A stretch of 10,227 nucleotides of DNA from an uncultured beta proteobacterium (lineage in GTDB: Bacteria > Pseudomonadota > Gammaproteobacteria > Burkholderiales > Burkholderiaceae), in assembly GCA_903835865.1 (NCBI GenBank), contig CAILON010000079.1, forward strand, positions 1-10,227. The letters run 5' to 3'. Below the pieces are notes generated by a model. That model worked only from the letters and a program-made list of their open reading frames with translations. It ran no database searches and had not been told where the DNA came from. This document shows positions 6,829 to 10,227 of the stretch, in pieces (position 1 is the first letter of the stretch; the number at the start of each line of letters is the position of its first letter). The position numbers were made by a program, and so were the translations under genes.

Positions 6829-6836
6829 TCCTTAAA

Positions 6837-6865
6837 TTTATTAGATTAGCGTTAATGAGTGCCAA
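6837..6865 (-). promoter_or_regulatory. Candidate sigma-70 promoter for the permease gene
   Basis: On the - strand TTGGCA (6865-6860, five of six matches to the -35 consensus) is separated by 17 bases from AATAAA (6842-6837, four of six matches to the -10 consensus). Transcription would begin about 6830-6832, essentially at the AAGGA and tandem ATG codons, giving a nearly leaderless message. That closeness makes the assignment uncertain. Confidence 0.3.
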
Positions 6866-6905
6866 GCTATTTTCATATTACCCAAGTTGACTACTTATAG
6901 AGCGC

Positions 6906-9032
6906 TTAAGCAAGGCCACCATGTCTTAGTAGCGCATCAATACTAGGTTCGCGGCCACGGAAGGCTTTGAAAGATTCTGCTGCCGAGCGACTACCTCCCA
7001 CTTCTAAAATCTCTTCACGGTAACGGGCTCCGGTTTTGGCGTCTAATACGCTCCCAGTGAGTTTTGCAGCTTCCTCGAAGGCGGAGTAAACGTCTGCAGA
7101 TAAAACTTCAGCCCATTTATAGCTGTAATACCCTGCAGCATAGCCACCAGCGAAAATATGGCTGAAGGTATTAATCCAGCGCGAGATCTCAGGTTGGGCA
7201 ATGATGTTGTATTCAGCGGCAATCACTCTAGAAGCATCCAAAACGGCATGGCCTTTAGCATGAGTAGCATCAAAGCTAGAATGTAGGCGCCAATCCGTTA
7301 ATGACATCACAATTTGTCGCAGGGTGGCCAATCCATTTTGAAAGTTTTTAGCAGCAAGCATCTTTTCAAATAGTTCTCGTGGCAATGGTTTGCCTGTTTC
7401 TGTATGAGCAGTCATGTTCTCCAGCACTTCCCATTCCCAGCAAAAGTTTTCCATAAATTGACTTGGTAACTCCACGGCATCCCATTCGACTCCGTTAATA
7501 CCTGATACACCAAGGGCGCCTACTTGAGTCAAGAGGTGATGTAAGCCATGACCACTTTCATGAAATAAGGTGATGACATCATCATGTGTAATAGTGGGTT
7601 GACGTAATACACCATCTACTTTTACGGGTGCTGCAAAGTTACAGACTAAGTAGGCAACTGGCACTTGGATCTCTCCATTGGGTAGCTCTCGTCGACCGCG
7701 TGCATCATCCATCCAGGCGCCTCCTCGTTTACCGGGGCGCGCATAGGGGTCCAAATAAAAATACGCTCTTACTATTCCAGAATGGTCTTTAACAGAAAAA
7801 GATTGCACATTAGCGTGCCAAGTCGGTAAGTCTGTAGCTTCAATTTTGACGCCAAATAAAGTTTGGATTACCTGAAACAATCCATCGAGCACTTTTGGTA
7901 AAGGGAAGTACTGCTTAAGTTCATTTTCAGAAAAAGAATAACGTTGTTGCTTTAGATGTTCAGATGCATAAGGGATATCCCAAGGCTGCAAGCCATCATT
8001 GAGCTGCAATTCTGATTTGGCAAATTTCTGGAGTTCAACCCAGTCCTTTTGAGCAAACGGTTTTGATTTAGTAGCAAAGGTGCACAAGAAAGTATCAACT
8101 TCATTGACGCTTCCAGCCATTTTTGCGGCCAAACTTAAGTCTGCGTAATTGGCAAAGCCCAGCATGCGAGCCTCTTCATCTCGCAAGCGGAGCTGCTCAA
8201 TCATATTTTGGGTGTTGTCCCATTCCAACTTACCATGGGCGTATTGGGGCGCAAGTTCAGAAGAGCGAGTCACATAAGCCTCATACATCAAGCGGCGTAG
8301 CTCCCGATTTTCTGAGTACTGCATCACAGGATAGTAGGAAGGGAAATGCAGTGTAAAAGCCCAACCCTGGAGCCCTTTTTGTTCTGCTGCATCAGCAGCC
8401 GCAGCAATAGCATCTTCTGGCAGACCAGCCAAATCCTTTTTGTCAGTAACAACATGAACGAATCCATCAGTAGCATCGAGCACATGATCTGAAAAAGATT
8501 TACCCAAAATGGCTTGTTCATCTTGTATTTGAGAAAAGCGAGGTTTATCGGTTTCGCTGAGTTCGGCACCGCCTAAGCGGAAATCTCTTAAGGAATTTTC
8601 AATAACTTTCTTTTGAGCTGACGTTAGTTTTTGAAATACTGGACTAGTGCTAAGCGCTTTAAATTTTTGATAGAGCGCAAGGTTTTGTCCTAAGCTAGAG
8701 AAGAACGCAGTGACCTTGGGAAGCATTTCTCCATAGGCGGCTCGCAATTCGGGAGTATCGGCAACACTGTTAAGGTGAGAGATGACACCCCATGAGCGCC
8801 CAAGGGATTCAGTAGCATCCTCAAGAGGCTCAGCCAATGCATCCCAGGTGGAAGCAGTATCAGAATGGACGGCAAGATCTACAGCGCTTTGAGCATGCGT
8901 CAATAAAAAATCAATGGCTGGTGCAATATGCTCAGGCTTAACTTCAGGATAAGCGGCTATCCCGCGCCCAAAGGAAAGCAGGGGATTATTTTGAAGTTGG
9001 GCTGGAATGGGGAATGAAGTTAATGTAGTCAT
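6906..9032 (-). CDS. prlC: Oligopeptidase A (M3 family zinc metallopeptidase)
   Basis: Cytoplasmic thimet-type endopeptidase that degrades short peptides, including signal-peptide remnants and proteolysis products. The 708-residue length is usual for the family. The zinc motif HESGH has His491 and His495 as ligands and Glu492 as catalytic base. The third ligand is Glu521 in EWDAVELPSQF, 30 residues from His491. Upstream, AYFYLDPYARPGKRGGAW (423-440) and, downstream, GGYAAGYYSYKWAEVLSADV (629-648), which contributes substrate-binding tyrosines, are characteristic of M3A peptidases. All core motifs are intact. The start at 9032 follows a run AGGGGG that directly abuts the ATG; no closer alternative start exists. 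It lies 53 bases after folD in the same direction, so folD-prlC probably form a transcription unit. Confidence 0.95.
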   Translation of the reverse strand: MTTLTSFPIPAQLQNNPLLSFGRGIAAYPEVKPEHIAPAIDFLLTHAQSAVDLAVHSDTASTWDALAEPLEDATESLGRSWGVISHLNSVADTPELRAAYGEMLPKVTAFFSSLGQNLALYQKFKALSTSPVFQKLTSAQKKVIENSLRDFRLGGAELSETDKPRFSQIQDEQAILGKSFSDHVLDATDGFVHVVTDKKDLAGLPEDAIAAAADAAEQKGLQGWAFTLHFPSYYPVMQYSENRELRRLMYEAYVTRSSELAPQYAHGKLEWDNTQNMIEQLRLRDEEARMLGFANYADLSLAAKMAGSVNEVDTFLCTFATKSKPFAQKDWVELQKFAKSELQLNDGLQPWDIPYASEHLKQQRYSFSENELKQYFPLPKVLDGLFQVIQTLFGVKIEATDLPTWHANVQSFSVKDHSGIVRAYFYLDPYARPGKRGGAWMDDARGRRELPNGEIQVPVAYLVCNFAAPVKVDGVLRQPTITHDDVITLFHESGHGLHHLLTQVGALGVSGINGVEWDAVELPSQFMENFCWEWEVLENMTAHTETGKPLPRELFEKMLAAKNFQNGLATLRQIVMSLTDWRLHSSFDATHAKGHAVLDASRVIAAEYNIIAQPEISRWINTFSHIFAGGYAAGYYSYKWAEVLSADVYSAFEEAAKLTGSVLDAKTGARYREEILEVGGSRSAAESFKAFRGREPSIDALLRHGGLA

Positions 9033-9085
9033 CCCCCTAGCTTAATGGAGGACACTTATCTTTGCCAAAACTACTAAAAAATTCC

Positions 9086-9940
9086 TTAAGGTTTAGCGGC
9101 CTTTTCAGCTGCCTCTAAGGTATTCATCAACAGCATGGTGATAGTCATTGGGCCTACACCTCCGGGTACTGGAGTGATCCAGCCGGCAACATATTTAGCC
9201 GCATCGAAATCGACATCACCGCAAAGCTTGCCATCAGGCAAGCGATTAATGCCCACATCAATGACCACGGCACCATTTTTCACCATATCACCCGAGATCA
9301 TCCTCGGTTTGCCTGTAGCGACCACCAAAATATCAGCATCTTTGGTGTGATGGGCTAAGTCACGCGTTTTACTATTGCAGATGGTGACGGTGGCCCCGGC
9401 CTGAAGTAATAGCATGGCCATTGGTTTACCCACAATATTGGAGGCGCCTACGATCACTGCGCGCGCGCCACGGATGGGGTAATCAATGCTCTCCAGAATC
9501 TTCATGCAACCATAAGGGGTACATGGCTTGAATGAAGCTTGACCTACCATCAGTGCGCCAGCATTAGCCACATGAAAGCCATCCACATCTTTTTCTGGTG
9601 AAATCGCTTCTAAAACACGTTCAGCTGCGATGTGCTCAGGTAGTGGAAGTTGAACCAAGATGCCATGAATAGAGGGATCGGCATTGAGGGTAGCAATGCG
9701 AGCTAATAATTCTTCTTCACCCAGTTCGGCAGAGTAGCGATCTAAAACGGAATGAAAGCCAACATCTTCACAAGCTTTTACTTTATTGCGCACATACACT
9801 TGGCTAGCTGGATTATCGCCAACAACTATGACAGCCAATCCAGGTCTGACGCCTTTAGCGGTAACAATTGCGCCGCGAGCAGCAATTTCAGTACGGAGTT
9901 TTTTTGAAAGAAGATTACCGTCAAGTAATTGGGCAGGCAT
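9086..9940 (-). CDS. folD: Bifunctional methylenetetrahydrofolate dehydrogenase/cyclohydrolase FolD
   Basis: Cytoplasmic enzyme of one-carbon metabolism. It oxidises 5,10-methylene-THF with NADP+ and hydrolyses methenyl-THF to 10-formyl-THF. The 284-residue length is normal. The catalytic pair Tyr49 and Lys53 lies in [17 protein letters not shown]. Gln98 is in VQLPLP and Asp120 in EKDVDGFH. Folate-site KPCTPYG follows at 138-144. The Rossmann nucleotide motif [13 protein letters not shown] spans 162-174, and the C-terminal signature [11 protein letters not shown] lies at 257-267. No defect is seen. The start MPAQLLDG is typical of betaproteobacterial FolD, although no Shine-Dalgarno sequence precedes it. 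It begins 14 bases after the stop codon of the response regulator, so translational coupling is likely. Confidence 0.97.
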   Translation of the reverse strand: MPAQLLDGNLLSKKLRTEIAARGAIVTAKGVRPGLAVIVVGDNPASQVYVRNKVKACEDVGFHSVLDRYSAELGEEELLARIATLNADPSIHGILVQLPLPEHIAAERVLEAISPEKDVDGFHVANAGALMVGQASFKPCTPYGCMKILESIDYPIRGARAVIVGASNIVGKPMAMLLLQAGATVTICNSKTRDLAHHTKDADILVVATGKPRMISGDMVKNGAVVIDVGINRLPDGKLCGDVDFDAAKYVAGWITPVPGGVGPMTITMLLMNTLEAAEKAAKP

Positions 9941-9954
9941 AAGGCAAAAGAGAG

Positions 9955-10227
9955 TTAATTAGGTTGAGGGTCTGACAAAGCCAAGCGGAGTAGGTCTGCC
10001 ACGGTATTGACGTTCAGTTTTTCCATGATATTGGCGCGATGGGCTTCTACTGTTTTGATGGAGATGCCTAGATCATCGGCAATTTGTTTATTTAAGCGAC
10101 CAGCAACAATGCGCTCTAGAACTTGACGTTCACGACCAGTTAGCTTGCTCAGCAAGCTTTGGGTAATTTTGCGTTGGCTAGCCTGAGAGTAATCAATACG
10201 TGCTTTGCTCAACATGCGATCGACTAA
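9955..10227 (-). CDS. FixJ/NarL-type response regulator, C-terminal part (cut by window edge)
   Basis: This is the 3' part of a gene that enters from the right edge; the frame is open through base 10227, reading LVDR before the internal Met at 10215. The visible part is a LuxR-type helix-turn-helix: [20 protein letters not shown] followed by [20 protein letters not shown] and [30 protein letters not shown] and KTVEAHR are the hallmarks of the FixJ subgroup of response regulators. The receiver domain and the partner kinase would lie outside the window. The Met at 10215 is probably not the true start, because the upstream residues look like the end of a receiver domain. It precedes folD by 14 bases in the same direction. 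The signal and targets are not visible. Confidence 0.88.
   Translation of the reverse strand, partial: LVDRMLSKARIDYSQASQRKITQSLLSKLTGRERQVLERIVAGRLNKQIADDLGISIKTVEAHRANIMEKLNVNTVADLLRLALSDPQPN

Noticed and set aside
9084..9091. Palindrome CCTTAAGG at the end of folD followed on the - strand by a T-rich stretch
   Set aside because: An 8-base palindrome with no loop cannot form a terminator hairpin, and folD-prlC look co-transcribed.

Overview
The window looks like a chromosomal segment of a moderate-GC betaproteobacterium. Gene content, gene order and protein sequences (NtrB-NtrC-ExoIII; FixJ-type regulator-FolD-oligopeptidase A) resemble Burkholderiales. The moderate GC would fit a Polynucleobacter-like freshwater lineage, but this is a judgement by eye and no database search was run. 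Protein-coding genes cover almost everything. No rRNA, tRNA, CRISPR array, insertion sequence, transposase or integrase was seen.

Left part (1-3394, + strand): a strong intrinsic terminator-like hairpin lies at the very start. It is followed by ntrB (glnL, nitrogen sensor kinase), ntrC (glnG, response regulator) and xth (exonuclease III). Junctions are overlapping (ATGA for ntrB/ntrC, 8 bases for ntrC/xth), so this is one transcription unit. The kinase has all its catalytic boxes. The NtrC AAA+ domain is unusual: its sigma-54 contact motif reads GAFPGA instead of GAFTGA, and its Walker B aspartate is glycine. This is the most striking observation in the window.

Middle part (3424-6828): a mixed accessory-looking block. 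It holds a small secreted cupin (+), a small Rap1a/Tai-like protein without signal peptide (-), a standalone ferritin-like protein related to the C-terminal part of VioB (+), and an amino-acid/polyamine/organocation (APC) permease (-). The Rap1a-like and ferritin-like genes diverge from a 69-base spacer that contains a 7+7 inverted repeat whose half-sites are 21 bases apart. The cupin/Rap1a-like and ferritin-like/permease pairs converge with gaps of only 4 and 8 bases. No function can be assigned to the block as a whole.

Right part (6906-10227, - strand): transcription runs from the right edge leftward. The C-terminal part of a FixJ/NarL-type response regulator (cut by the window) is followed by folD (one-carbon metabolism) and prlC (M3 oligopeptidase A), with short spacers. 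The permease follows prlC after 77 bases and may have its own promoter.

The outer genes are ordinary housekeeping and regulatory genes. The interest lies in the altered NtrC and in the middle block.
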